Below, in pieces: positions 1-10,773 of a stretch of DNA of 64,000 nucleotides; the stretch's first letter is position 1; each line of letters starts with the position of its first letter. The stretch spans positions 14,633,145 through 14,697,144 of the forward strand of contig NW_024609879.1 of the NCBI RefSeq assembly GCF_016920785.2. The letters run 5' to 3'. The notes under the pieces are model-generated. The model did no database searches and was not told the origin of the DNA. It was given only the letters and a program-made list of their open reading frames with translations. This DNA comes from Ixodes scapularis (Eukaryota; Arthropoda; Arachnida; Ixodida; Ixodidae). Both the position numbers and the translations under genes were made by a program.

Positions 1-2010
1 AACGTGTAAGGGTAAATCGTTAATATATATGAGGAATAGCAGTGGGCCCAAGACGGAGCCCTGGGGAACACCTGATGATACTGGTAGGCAGTTGGAGGGC
101 TGGTTATTAACGAGGACGGACTGAGAGCGATTAGTCAAAAATTCCTGTATCCATTTCAAGACGTCAGGGTCTAATCCTAGCCGAGAAAGTTTTAGTAGCA
201 AGCGTCTATGAGGTACTTTGTCGAAGGCTTTTGCAAAGTCCAGGAAGATAGCGTCAGTTTGGCAGTTAGAGTCGAGATAGGTATGCAAGTCGTGGAGAAA
301 GAGAGCTAGTTGAGTTTCGCAGGAGAAGTTCCTGCGAAACCCGTGCTGAGAAGAGTGAAAGAATTGGTTAGAGTCCAGGAAGTTCATAACGTGGGTATAA
401 ATGACGGGTTCCATTATTTTGCAGGGTACGCTTGTTAAGGAAATGGGTCGATAATTTAATGGAGAGTCCTTGTTGCCTGATTTGAAAACGGGAACGACCT
501 TCCTCGCCTTCCAGTCATCTGGAATGCCGCCTGTGAAAAGTGACTGCGAGAACATAAGTGAGAAAAATGATGAACATACATGGTTACAATTCTTCAAAAA
601 TTTCGAGGTGATTTCGTCGACGCCCGCTGATGATGACAACTTGATGTTATCAATAATAGACGAAATACCGGCAGTGGAAAATGAGATGGGGTGCATTTCC
701 GATTCTATAGTTACGATTACGGGTGGGAGTGGTGCGTCGGGCTCTTGAGTAAACACTGATGAGAACGCGATATTAAACATGTTAGCGCACTCACTATCGC
801 TAAGCACATTCCCCGATTCATCGGCAAGAGTTAAACCGGGAGTCTGCTGAGGGTTTATGACCTGCCAGAACTTTCTTGGGTTATTGATTAATATGTTTGG
901 TAAGTCAATAAGGAAAAATGAGCGCTTGGCTTCAATGATCGCGTTTAAATATGTTTCTTCGGCCTCGTAGTACCTTTCCCACGCGCATGGGTTTGGTTTT
1001 GACTTCGCAGAGCGAAAAAGATGCTTTTTTTTATTTTCCAGCCTCTTAAGGGTTTTAGTGAACCATGGCTTCTGTCGGCTAACACGAAAACTGATTTTAG
1101 GAATAAACGTATTTATTAATTTGTTAAACTTGTTCTTGAGTAGTACCCGATTTTCATGGATGGATCGACTTTGATAAGCAGCCTCAAAGTCAGTAAAAAA
1201 ATCGGTTAAATGGTTATTTATCGCTCCATAATTTCCTTTGTTGTAGAGGCGAATTGTTTTATTTTGAGAAGGGGGCAACGTCGGCGAAAACATAAAATCA
1301 GCCTGAATGACCTTATGGTCACTAATTTCCCGTAGGTAAGTAATTGACGACATACTGTCAGGACGGTTGGTTAATATTAGGTCCAAGAGACTTGCAGTCT
1401 CTTGCGTGACACGTGTTGGCTCAGTTAATATTTGGGACAGGTTAAAATTGAGGCAAACATCGATAAATTCTGTCGTTTCTGCGTTGCTCGTTGTTGTAGG
1501 CGCCAGGTTAGCCCAATCGACATATGGGTAATTAAAATCGCCAAAAAGAAGTATGTGGGCATTGGGATGTTTTGCATTGAGGTGGCACAGCATATCGTTA
1601 AGCTGCCCCGGAAAATCGGGACTATTATGCGGCGGCCTGTAACAGACACCCAACAGCACTGTTTCAGGAGCGGCATGACAGATGAGCCAGAGTATTTCCA
1701 GATCGGATGAAGTGTTAATAGTAGTGCATGGTATTTGATGGTTTACGGCAATGAGAACACCTCCCCCGCGAGTACCTTTGCGATCATTACGAAAAAGACG
1801 GAAATTTGCAGGTACGCTAAAACTTCGGAGTCAGTAACATCACTGGTTAGCCAAGTTTCAGTGAGCACAAGTACATTGCATTCAGAAGATAATACAGCGC
1901 CAGATACGAGTTCGCGCTTCGGAAGGAAGCTGCGTATGTTAGTAAAGATCACCGAAAAAGAAAGATTAGTTCGAGGGGCACGTTGGGGGCGTGTTGTAAT
2001 TTTCTGTTGA
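1..2010 (-). pseudogene. LINE copy 1 ORF2: endonuclease-reverse transcriptase (partial, one frameshift)
   Basis: Encodes the nicking endonuclease and reverse transcriptase that carry out target-primed reverse transcription. Endonuclease (EEP fold) runs from about 1955 to 1080 with LTETWL, GGGVLIA, GVCYRPPH and GDFNYP. A linker with NPRKFWQVIN follows near 865. RT blocks include VVPVFKSGNKDSPLNYRPISL (450-490), a HGFRRNFSCETQLA stretch, FLDFAKAFDKVPHRRLL (200-260) and GVPQGSVLGPLLFLIYINDLP at the left edge. Codon phase is the same at positions 220, 466, 865 and 1639, so the frame looks open over that span. Near 1812 the N-terminal part (NIRSFLPKRE to LAYLQ) is in a different phase from FRNDRKGTRGGGV, indicating a single-base indel. 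No full stop-codon scan was done by hand. Confidence 0.8.
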
Positions 2011-2021
2011 CGGTGCGATTG

Positions 2022-3254
2022 CTATGAGATTTCTTTGACTGATTGGCATGATTCATCGAAAACGTAACGTTTTGAGCCGATGAGCAGTGTTTTGTAGCGC
2101 AAAGAAAAGGGAGCAGATTTGCTTCTAGCAAAGGCAAGGAGGTGCTTCCGTGCGTTGCGAACTGAGCGGGAAAAATCCTCGCCCATGCTGAAGCTAGTAC
2201 CTTTTAGTTTACGGCCATTCGAAAGGATGGTTTCTTTAGTTTTGAAAAAGGAGAAGTTCACTAATATTGTTCGTGGACGCTCGACCGAATGACGCCCGAG
2301 GCGGTGGGCACGTTCTATTTCTTTCGAGTCTAATGTTACATCAAAAAGTTCAGAGCAAAGGCGAATGATTCTTTGTTCGGACTGGGCAAAAGTCTCTGTA
2401 GGTGAGGGATCGGGCACACCATAAAATATTAGATTCTTTCGTCGGGATCGATTTTCAGTGTCGTCCACACGGGCCTCAAGGTCAGAGACCTGACGAGCCG
2501 CGTGGGCGGCCCTGGTCACCGTGGCCTCCACCTCAGCACGTAGCGTGAAAAGGCCTTGGTAATGACCCTCCAGGTCAGTCATCCGCCTGCCAAGGTCCGA
2601 TATGGTCCTATCGGTTATCTGCAGCTCACTTTTTAGGCCCTTTACCTCCTCGATGAGTTTAGTTTGACCTGCAAACAGCTTCTGCAATTCGCTTAGGATT
2701 TCACTTGAGGTAACAGGACCCGGATTAGTCTCTACATCTCCAGACAACATCAGTAAGCGGCGGATGACTTGAGCACATTCTCTAGCAACGGCAATGCAAC
2801 ACTGCAGGCTCGGCAGCTGTACTAAAAGATAGTTGCTCGATTTCCTAGACGAGGTAACGTGTGACAGACTAACCTTCATGGTGTAGGACAGCGGGTTAAT
2901 GGACCGTGTTGTGGCACAGCCACCGAGCCCACAGAGTGCAGTCGCCGGATGTTGTTCTTTTATGACTGGCGCATCTGTTGACGTCGATGACGATGGTGCT
3001 TCCCACGATGAACTGGCGATCCACGGATCAGATGACAGCGCCACAAGGTTTAGCGACGCGTTTGCTGTTGATGACTGCCAATCTCTCGAGCCGTGCGCGT
3101 GGCGAAGGGGCGTACTTTCCGTGGCGATAATCCAGGTATCATTCAGGAAGGCTGGAACCATGACGAGGGTGACGAACGAGGTAAGGATCTGCATGGTGTA
3201 GGACAGCGGGGTAATGGACCGTGTTGTGGCACAGCCACCGAGCCCACCTTGCAC
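2022..3254 (-). CDS. LINE copy 1 ORF1: repeated leader + 2A + coiled coil + RNA-binding domain
   Basis: A 410-codon uninterrupted frame. Residues 1-126 are two copies of a leader 105 codons apart, the block GLGGCATTRSITPLSYTM recurring at 4-21 and 109-126 (with one change). A hydrophobic stretch around 143-170 leads into GDVETNPGP at 172-180, a 2A ribosome-skipping signature. Residues ~185-270 form a heptad-rich coiled coil (LSELQKLFAGQTKLIEEVKG). From ~275 (ENRSRRKNLIFYGVPDPSP to SKRYVFDES) the sequence matches the RRM plus C-terminal domain of L1-type ORF1 proteins, which chaperone element RNA in the RNP. If 2A works, the leader would be released from the nucleic-acid-binding part. The true initiator could be residue 1, 21 or 126. 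Confidence 0.8.
   Translation of the reverse strand: MQGGLGGCATTRSITPLSYTMQILTSFVTLVMVPAFLNDTWIIATESTPLRHAHGSRDWQSSTANASLNLVALSSDPWIASSSWEAPSSSTSTDAPVIKEQHPATALCGLGGCATTRSINPLSYTMKVSLSHVTSSRKSSNYLLVQLPSLQCCIAVARECAQVIRRLLMLSGDVETNPGPVTSSEILSELQKLFAGQTKLIEEVKGLKSELQITDRTISDLGRRMTDLEGHYQGLFTLRAEVEATVTRAAHAARQVSDLEARVDDTENRSRRKNLIFYGVPDPSPTETFAQSEQRIIRLCSELFDVTLDSKEIERAHRLGRHSVERPRTILVNFSFFKTKETILSNGRKLKGTSFSMGEDFSRSVRNARKHLLAFARSKSAPFSLRYKTLLIGSKRYVFDESCQSVKEIS
2715..2741 (-). other. 2A ribosome-skipping motif in LINE copy 1 ORF1
   Basis: Codes for GDVETNPGP, preceded by LLMLS. It fits the D(V/I)ExNPGP consensus, in which the Gly-Pro bond is skipped during translation. The upstream residues are hydrophobic, as in active 2A peptides. 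Activity is inferred, not shown. Confidence 0.85.
2877..3246 (-). repeat. 315-bp tandem leader repeat of LINE copy 1 (one full, one partial unit)
   Basis: The block starting at 2877 recurs at 3192 (offset 315 bp), both reading catggtgtaggacagcgggt-like sequence followed by the same ~50 bases. Because 315 is divisible by three, the duplication stays in frame inside ORF1. It resembles 5' monomer duplication of LINE promoters, but here it also lengthens the predicted protein. Confidence 0.85.
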
Positions 3255-3893
3255 CGTCTCGTGTCTATTTGACTTGCACCGTCTTGTGTCTATTTGACAA
3301 CTACAGCAAGTTAGTTCCAGGTTACACTGTCAAATTTCCCTCCGTATGCGCGGCGACAACAGCTTGTTCATGCACATCGCGCATGCTCGGTGCGTCGCGA
3401 GAATTCAGATAGTTTTTGTTTCAGTTAATTTGGCTTCATTTCGAACGAATTAGGACGACAACTTTAATTCGCAGCTGACGAACTTTTGGTTGAATTTGAG
3501 GTCAGGAAGCTCGTAGACAGGCGGCCAATACTTTACAGAATGTCATCGTCACGCGAGATACTCTAAAATGCATCCACGTTTTCTGAAAAACAAAGAAAAA
3601 AAAAGTCCGTTAGAATGTAAAATGCGCCGAAGTCCAATATGTGAGGTTTACATAATTTTGTTTTTTCTCAATGTAATTTCCTGTGTCAAATTTTTGTTTC
3701 GTGTCGATTCGGCATTTCCGGAGTCAATTTCCTGTGTCGACGTGTCAAATGAAACGGCTTGCTTGCGGCGATACTTCTAATATGGGTTGGTCGAGCCGTG
3801 CATGCCGACCTCGAGGATACCCCGAACTCCCACCAATGAGACAGCGATCCTGTTATTTATTTATTTTCATACCCCCAAGGCCCGGATTATTAG
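3248..3893. repeat. ~620-bp dispersed repeat, copy A
   Basis: Near-identical to copy B at 5887-6502 in direct orientation, with scattered substitutions and small indels. Copy A begins with two tandem 25-bp units (ttgcaccgtctcgtgtctat...), copy B with one. Both end in a TTTATTTATTTATTTTCATAC-type simple tail followed by cccaaggcccgg, which in copy B continues into a LINE 3' end. No convincing coding sequence: short frames in both copies are AT-rich and unlike any family I know. Confidence 0.8.
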
Positions 3894-4620
3894 ACCGCCC
3901 GGATTTCACACCGTCCGAGTTTGTTTACACGGCCCCGGGTACGACGATGCCCCGTACGCTCGTGCAGTACAGATTACGGCCAAGTAACGGAGCGCAATAG
4001 GCTTGAATACCTTAAGCGCTCAAGGAGAGCGAAATCAACTGTTTGTAGTGGCCAGGCCTCATAAACGGAGCTCATAAGGTTGATACTTGGGTCGGGATCA
4101 AAACTGGTCACTATTCCTTTCCTTACTGTCACCCGGCCTTGAAAGCCGACCCCTTTTTCAGTTGCTTGCACGATGCAACACAGAAGTGGTGATTGAGTGA
4201 CTCCGAGTCGACGGTAGGAACCAATGCAGCGTCGGCAATCTATCCATCTTTGAAGGTATAAATATGAACGAGGTCGTTTGCATCGTAGACAATGGCTTTC
4301 CTTAATTCTCCTGGGTCGACCTCGCACATTTCGCAGGAAAGAAACACGCGAAGCGACGACAGAGACACGTCCGGAATGGCGAAAGGCGGAACAACGCCAC
4401 CAGAGAACACACACGGATCTTGAGACACCCCAGGCACTGGCGTGGGCGACGGATCCCTCAAAAGTGTTTCGGAAGATTTCCGCGATGGCGCGCCACGATC
4501 GTGTCCAAACTAAGGCCTTAGTCCAAACTCTGAAAAAGGACCATTGATCCAGGTCGCAGGGGGCAGAGAGAGCGAGGGAGTGAAAGAGCATAATCGGTAC
4601 AACAATCCGTTCAGTGACCT
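3894..4620 (-). other. Unassigned region with weak minus-strand open frames
   Basis: The longest frame (3974-4591) and an overlapping frame (4240-4461, containing SLRVFLSCEMCEVDPGELRKA) look more protein-like than background, and the homologous-looking sense jumps between two phases. This would fit a decayed exon or transposon fragment. I do not recognise a family and found no clear splice sites. Confidence 0.25.
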
Positions 4621-5886
4621 TATTTAAGTTACGGGAGACCTTATGAATGTAAGTCGCAACTTGCGGTATAGTACTTGAAGTGTATTTATCAAATTTTGAT
4701 GCTCTCTTGATTTTTTTTTAAATTTGCTTATCTGCTATTGGGGCCAAGACCGACCTCGAGAACTCCGTAGTCGAAAGTTTCTCTACTCGACGACTGAACT
4801 TGTCAAACATTGCATGAATACATGACTTTTCCGATGCCGTATGGAGGCTAGACGACGCGGAATCTCTCTGCACGTTTTCTGAACGTGCGCAATCGTATGG
4901 CAAATGTGCCTTCTTGTTCCTCGCATTGTAATTTGAAATGCTTGCAGCGCTTGCTTAATCAAACGCTGTCAATTCGTTCTTACTTTTGAAGCATGCACCT
5001 TCTTAAAAGTTTCTTAATAATTGTTTGCTTTGAGTGCAAATGCACGTAGGCACATGTAAATACCAAATTGTACAAACTGTAACAACAAATAAAGCTTTTC
5101 AGGCTATGTTTTGGCAGAAAAAGTGTGATTCAAATGATCAGTGTAAAATCACTGCGACGAAAATTGTTATTGAAAACAAGTTATACATCATGAATGAAAT
5201 AATCTTGATCCTTTTTCTCCGCCTGATAAATTTAATCAAATATTAAACTTTTTTTTTTCATCATGAGCAACGAGGAGCACTAAGGAAAAATGCCTCTTTT
5301 AGGCGGTCTGGTGTCTGTATACATTATACAGGCGATACATGCTTTTATACAATATTAAATATGACAGTTTTGTTTAGTGATGTGACATGGAATTCTAGGG
5401 ATGCAATGGAGTTTAGCAGTTCGGTCAGTGTATATTAAATTTTGACTTCCAAAGTTAGTGCGTGATAGAGGAATATGACATTGACGTATCTGGCGAGTTT
5501 GAGGTAGTAAATTGTGCAAAGGTCAGCGAATTTTAAGAAGTTTCGAATACATACATTTTTAATACATCGGTTATATAATACCAGAGTCCGTCAATACACT
5601 ACTGGTCAATAAACTTCTCGGTAACGCTAAGGGAGAGCTTGGTACTCTACCATGCGCAGCGCTGGCGTCGACGAGAGGGCCGAGCCATAGATAGGGGAAA
5701 AGTTTGGCCAACGGGCGTGACCTGCTTGACAGCTCGTCAACTACGTCACGCGAACGCCGTGGCCATGTCCTCGTTCGCCATTTCTGAGCCCGACCGACGT
5801 CGGGGACCTTTACTTGTGTGCATTGCTCTCGGTTTCCTTCAGCGTATGTCTGTTTCATAGTGTTTTAAATCAGCTGTGCGCAGTAC
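4621..5886. other. Gene-free AT-rich stretch
   Basis: Mostly AT-rich sequence with short homopolymers and no frame resembling a known family. The last ~300 bases (5571-5886) are more GC-rich with overlapping open frames on both strands, probably chance. I see no RNA gene or terminal repeats. Confidence 0.4.
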
Positions 5887-6502
5887 TTGCACCGTCTCGT
5901 GTCTATTTGACAACTACAGCAAGTTAGTTCCAGGTTACCGTGTCAATTTTCCCTCCGTATGCGCGGCGACAACAGCTTGTTCATGCACATCGCGCATGCT
6001 CGGTGCGTCGCGAGAATTCAGATAGTTTTTGTTTCAGTTAATTTGGCTTCATTTCGAACGAATTAGGACGACAACTTTAATTCGCAGCTGACGAACTTTT
6101 GGTTGAATTTGAGGTCAGGAAGCTCGTAGACAGGCGGCCAATACTTTACAGAATGTCATCGTCACGCGAGATACTCTAAAATGCATCCACGTTTTCTGAA
6201 AAACAAAGAAAAAAAAAGTCCGTTAGAATGTAAAATGCGCCAAAGTCCAATATGTGAGGTTTACAAAATTTTGTTCCTTCTCATTGTAATTTCCTGTGTC
6301 AAATTTTTGTTTCGTGTCAATTTGGCATTTCCGGAGTCAATTTCCTGTGTCGACGTGTCAAATGAAATGGCTTGCTTGTGGCGATACTTCTAATATGGGT
6401 TGGTCGAGCCGTGCATGCCGACCTCGAGGATACCCCGAGCTCCCACCAATGAGACAGCGATCCTGTTATTTATTTATTTATTTTCATACTCCCAAGGCCC
6501 GG
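5887..6502. repeat. ~620-bp dispersed repeat, copy B
   Basis: Direct repeat of 3248-3893. Here the AT-rich simple tail and cccaaggcccgg run directly into the 3' coding end of LINE copy 2 (6503 onward), so the tail reads as the LINE 3' microsatellite tail (AAATAAATAAAT on the minus strand). Copy A shares that tail but then diverges, which suggests a duplication followed by loss of LINE sequence, or two insertions of one composite unit. Confidence 0.8.
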
Positions 6503-6960
6503 AGGCTCTACAGAGAGGAGTGGGTGATACAGATGAAATCGATGGCAAACTTCTTGAAGTAAGAGGCGTCCTGGATGGACACGATGGAGGCAGGGAGGTG
6601 GTTCCATTCATTAGATGTTCTTGGAATAAAAGAGTCAAAATAGATGTTCGTATGACATGTCCGCGTGCCAACCTTACACTGGTGATCGTTGCGAGGTGAC
6701 ACATATGACGCATGTAAAAGTAGTTGATCTTCGGTAACAAATCATACCTTTTCATTATTTCGTATACACCGTGTGCATCTCTTTTTCTTGCAATTTGCGT
6801 ACTGTGTGGCTTGCAGATATCTAATACATTTGGTTGGAATATTCCTTTAGTATTAATGTACTTATTTTTCTGTACTATAGGGTCCATAGTACTGTTCACA
6901 TGTCATACGCCAATTAACCTTCAGCATCTTCTCTCTCGAGCATATCTTGTTCCTTGATCA
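6503..6960 (-). pseudogene. LINE copy 2: C-terminal end of ORF2
   Basis: Reads, across two phases, as the region after the RT catalytic core of CR1/L2-type ORF2: RRDAHGVYEIMKRYDLLPKINY, a T.TCHTNIYFDSFIPRTSNEWNHLP block, then FKKFAIDF before the end. The FIPRT..EWNxLP motif is typical of LINE C-termini. Several stops and phase changes show decay. It is separated from the rest of copy 2 by a GC-rich insert and by loss of the central RT blocks. Confidence 0.7.
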
Positions 6961-7015
6961 GAGGAAGCACCCTCTCACCGCTGCGATCCTTTCGTTTAAC
7001 CGAATCTTTCACCCA

Positions 7016-7135
7016 TTCGCGGTTCGAGAAGCAAAAGCGGGACAAAACGGCGTCCCACAAGCACGCTGGCGGGACAGCGGGACCACGGCCGGAAAAGCGG
7101 AACCTGTCCCGCTTAAATCGGGACGTCTGGTCACT
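7016..7135. mobile_element. Short GC-rich insert with GGGAC/GTCCC inverted motifs
   Basis: A ~120-bp segment with repeated gcgggac, ggcgtccc, gtcccgc and gggacgtctggtcac sequences sits between the ORF2 C-terminal remnant and the RT fragment of LINE copy 2. The GGGACGTCTGGTCAC-like end resembles termini of small DNA transposons, but the partner end and target duplication were not found. It may be an end fragment only. Confidence 0.3.
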
Positions 7136-8880
7136 TTACTTATCGAAGGCTTTAGCAAAGTCTAGAAAGATGGCGTCAGTTTGAATGTTAGAGTCGAGGT
7201 TAACATGCAGGTCATGGACGAAAGACGCGAGTTGAGTTTCACAGGAGAAGTTTTTTCGGAAGCCGTGTTGGGAGGAATGGATATGGTTGTTCTCTAACAA
7301 GTAATGAATGATTTTGGAGTAGATGATATGTTCCATTAGTTTACACGACACGCTTGTTAGGGAGATGGGACGGTAGTTAGAAGGGGAGCACTTGTTTCCG
7401 TTTTTGTAGATTGGGACGATCTTCCCCACCTTCCAGTCGTATGGCAGGGAACCAGTAGAAAGTGACTGAAAAAAGCTTTGCCAATATTACGCTAGATATA
7501 TCTTTAGTATTCTTTAACACTTTTACATTTATTTCTTCAATAGCCGCTGATGAAGAAATCTTAAGGGTGTCGATGATTTTCACAATGCCAGCCGGTTCAA
7601 ACGTGATCCCAACCATGGATGTAGGAAAGGCAGGAGGAGCCATAGAAAACATATCATTGCACTCTTGTGTAAACACTGAACAAAAAACATTGTTCAATTT
7701 TTCTGCACATTCGTCATCAGGAACCGAAGAGTCATCGTCGTTTTTAAGATTGATTACAATATCAGGTTTCGGATTAACAACTTTCCAAAACTTTTTTGGG
7801 TTGCTCTGCAGCATGCATGGCAGATCAGCATTATAAAATGCTCGTTTTTGTGTCCTGATTGCGCTTTAGAATTTGTCTGTCGGCACTATAGAACTTATCC
7901 CAGTCCGAGTTGCGCTCCGTAGTTTTGGCTTTACGAAAGAGTCTCTTTTTTTTTTCGTGCTTAAACGTTTCAGGGTGCCATAAACCATGGAGCAGAAGCG
8001 CTTTCGAAAAATGTCATAGTTGGGATGAAACTTTCAGCTAGTTGTTGCATTTTAGATTTGTACATTGTCCGATTTTCGCAGACAGACCGATTATCAAAGC
8101 CTATCATAAGGATATCTAAGAATTTTCTTAGCTCAGTATTCATTCCTTGGTAATTCCCCTTCTCGTATAGTTTTACGGTTTTCTTCCGCTTCGATTTTGA
8201 TCGAATATTTAAAGAAAATGTGCAGTAAATCACCTTATGGTCAGTTATTTCGTGTAGGTAGTTTATCGACTTTAAAGAGTCAGGATCAGAAACAAGAATG
8301 AGGTCAAGGATGTTAGAAGAGTGGGTGGTTGATCGTGTGGGTTTAGTTACGAGCTGTGAAAGATCGAAATTGAGGCAAAGGTTAACGAAATCAGTCGCTT
8401 CACTCGTATCAAGGGGGACTGAAACGGATAAGGCGGACCAATCGATAGACGGGTAATTAAAATCACCGAATAGCCGAATACTGTATTTGAGATATTTAAG
8501 GTACAATTCGTTGAGAGCTTCATAAGGTTAATTAGAAAAGATGGATCGCTGTGAGGGGATCGGTAACATACACCGATAAGGAGCGAAGCATGTTGAACCG
8601 TGCAAGAAAGCCAAAGCATTTCCAACGGTGAAGAGAAGTTTACTAGGTTGCGCACAAAACTATCTCGTATCGCAATCAAGACCCCCCCTCCCCGGCCACT
8701 TGCCCTATCTTTGCGGAATATATCGAACCCAGAAGTGCCCGCAAAAATTTCTGTATCAGTTACTGATGATAACAGCCATGTTTCAGTAAGCGCAATAATG
8801 TCACAATCGGTGGATGCAATTAGGCTACATATCTCGTCTTGTTTAGAAATCACGCTTCTTATATTTGTGTAAATAAAGCA
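7136..8880 (-). pseudogene. LINE copy 2 ORF2: endonuclease and N-terminal RT, frameshifted
   Basis: Endonuclease N-half (8347-8853: DIIALTETWLLSSVTDTEIF, RASGRGGGVLIAIRD, GVCYRSPHSDPSF) continues after a frameshift near 8470 in another phase (7970-8506: RLFGDFNYPSIDWSAL, SDPDSLKSINYLHEITDHK). The linker (7377-7814, NPKKFWKVVNPKPDI) then shifts again near 7440 into RT (7136-7429: NYRPISLTSVSCKLMEHII, HGFRKNFSCETQLA, FLDFAKAFDK). The RT stops abruptly at FAKAFDK beside a GC-rich insert; the GVPQGS and YADD blocks are absent. At least three phase changes make it non-functional. Confidence 0.85.
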
Positions 8881-8931
8881 CAGTGGCTTTGGGGGTGTGG
8901 GCTCATGACCGCGGCGACAAGATCGGGTTAG

Positions 8932-9622
8932 TTAAGAAGGACACTCTTTTACGGTGTTTGACGCGTCATCAAAAAAGTACCGTTTTTGTCCAATGAGTAC
9001 CGTTTTGAAACGTAAGGAAAAGGGCATAGCTTGGTTAGGCGCGAAAGTTAACAAATTCCTCCTAGCAAGCTGAACCGAAGGTGAGAAATCTTCACTTACA
9101 GCGAAGCTAGTGTCCTTGAACTTTTTATCTTGAGAAAAAATTCGTTCTTTGGTTTTATGGAGAGCAAATTTTACAATTATCGGGCGGTTCTGATCGGGAC
9201 GATATCGACCCAGTCGGCGGGCACGCTCGAGGCCGTCTGGCATGATGTTGATATCAAGATGTTGCGAACAAAGGCTTATTATTTTCTGTTCCGATTGTGC
9301 CCACGTTTTTCTACCAGAGTCAGGGAGGCCAAAAAAAAAGAAGATTCGGGCGCCGCGATCTATTTTCCGAGTCATCCACGCGTTCAGCCAGAGTCGCTAA
9401 ACTATCGGTAAGGGTCGTCGTGACACCGCGGAGTTCATCAAGATCATTTCGGATTGAATTAAAATTAGAAAACTCCTGCTCTATTCGCGTCATTCTGTCA
9501 GACAGAGCGTTGACCGTCTGGTCAGTGAGTGTAAGTTTGTTTTTGATTGCTTTCAGCTCGTCGAGTACAGTTGTTTGGCCGGCGTCAAGTTTAGTCAGCA
9601 ACGCCATCATCGTCGCATTCAC
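8932..9622 (-). pseudogene. LINE copy 2 ORF1: coiled coil + RNA-binding domain, frameshifted
   Basis: Two overlapping frames together give an L1-type ORF1. The upstream part (9320-9622) is a coiled coil (LTKLDAGQTTVLDELKAIKN...ERVDDSENRSRRPNLLFF). The downstream part (8932-9375) continues in another phase with FGLPDSGRKTWAQSEQKI, LERARRLGRYRPDQ and IGQKRYFFDD. The break falls at a run of nine A (plus strand, about 9331-9339), a typical slippage site. No 2A sequence is visible upstream; the element seems 5'-truncated just before the coiled coil. Confidence 0.85.
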
Positions 9623-9679
9623 TTGCGGCCACAGCTGCGTGCGCGACTGCTGAGCGCGAGCTGATATCGAGCTTCCAGT

Positions 9680-9949
9680 TCATTTGTAACGTGCATGCAA
9701 ACACTCCCTCGGCCAGGAGCGCCGGCTAGCACGCGCTCCTGGCTTTGAGACGAGCATTTCTAGAGCGCGCGCTCGTTCTGCCGAAGAACGCTTCAAAGCA
9801 GCGACCTCGAGCTCTCGTGCTTGTGGCATTGGCTGCGTTCTCTGCTTAGGAATGAACGGAGTATAAACAGCGCTTTCAAAAATGGCGTCGAGTGCCAGCG
9901 TCCAGCGCAGGGCTTTGCAGCCCTTCACACAGCAGTAAGGCATTTTCAC
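9680..9949 (-). CDS. Hypothetical 89-codon frame, THAP-like first residues
   Basis: The frame begins MKMPYCCVKGCKAL, the CxxxxC spacing and position seen at the N-terminus of THAP zinc fingers. The rest (Arg/Ala-rich, AREL.VAALKRSSAERARALEML) does not continue the fold. It could be a first exon spliced early, a relic, or chance. It lies 57 bp upstream of LINE copy 2. No supporting partner exon was found. Confidence 0.15.
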   Translation of the reverse strand: MKMPYCCVKGCKALRWTLALDAIFESAVYTPFIPKQRTQPMPQARELEVAALKRSSAERARALEMLVSKPGARASRRSWPRECLHARYK

Positions 9950-10214
9950 TCACGCATTTGACGCTCCACGTGAACGTATAACTTCATCGTATGGTATAGC
10001 AAGAGACACTCGGCATGAGCACCTGTTTTATTATCTGCTACACAAACCACTGAAGCAGTCAATGAAGCAGACGATGTCGCAGACGATGTAGCAGACAATG
10101 TTGCTCATCCGGGCTAGCTAGGGGACGCTGAGGGGATTGTTGACGTTTAGAGGAGGAAACGCGGAGGCCTTGTGTTCTACGTGGTATTGGTTGAGTGGCC
10201 ACTCTTTTCGTTTA

Positions 10215-10773
10215 CTGTGTTACTCTCTGACATTATTCGCATCACAAAGCTCAACCGCACTGGATTTACTACCGCTGACCACGCTCCAAAACTTTCGTGG
10301 GTTATCTTTTAAAAGAGAAAAAAAAGTGTACACTGATAAAACTCCTGCTTTGATTGTGCGACAGCTTGTTTATACACTCCGTAGCAGCAGCTTGGTAAGC
10401 GTGCCAGCGCTCAGCACATTTTGTTAATTTTGCGCGCCGAAATAACCGTTTCTTTTTATTTCGCAAACGCTTAAGGCGTGCGTTAAACCAAGGTGCCTGT
10501 GAATTAGAGCGGATGCACTTCAGAGGGATGTACTGGTTAGTTAGGTCACTCACTTTTTGTTTGAAGAGAGACCAATTGTCTTCAACCGTCCGCGTATAAA
10601 AACGTGAGATGTAATCGGTTAAAAACGTGTCTAATTCATTATTAATTGAAACAAAATCGGCATTTATGTAGTCGCGAATAATCTTAAATGATTTACATGA
10701 GGAAGCAGATGCCTGCAGGTCAAACTGAATAACACAATGGTCACTTAAACCTGGTAAATGCGTTAAGGGAGAC
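10215..10773 (-). pseudogene. LINE copy 3: downstream half (end of endonuclease and linker)
   Basis: Continues the endonuclease interrupted at 15405: SPLTHLPGLSDHCVIQFDL, then the linker to the RT with APWFNARLKRLRNKKKRLFRRAKL and, in another phase after about 10310, NPRKFWSVVSG. A poly-A-like stretch near 10317 accompanies the phase change. No RT blocks follow, so the element is 3'-truncated near 10215. With 15405-16564 it forms one LINE split by a Gypsy insertion. Confidence 0.8.

Larger units (their letters stand above)
1..3254 (-). mobile_element. CR1/L2-like LINE, copy 1 (3' end outside window)
   Basis: Minus-strand non-LTR retrotransposon in the order leader repeats, ORF1, ORF2 endonuclease, ORF2 reverse transcriptase. 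It is the best-preserved of three related copies here: ORF1 is uninterrupted and ORF2 shows one frameshift in what I could check. The RT reaches only the block with GVPQGSVLGPLLF at the left edge, so the YxDD block and 3' UTR lie outside. The right limit coincides with the end of the 315-bp leader repeat near 3246-3254. Family placement (CR1/L2 group) rests on an EEP endonuclease plus RT and an L1-type ORF1 with coiled coil and RNA-binding fold; a clade call needs a tree. Confidence 0.85.

Noticed and set aside
9680..9949. A second THAP gene on the minus strand
   Set aside because: Only the first CxxxxC matches; the Trp, KPS and CxxH parts are missing and no further exon was seen. Kept only as a low-confidence frame.
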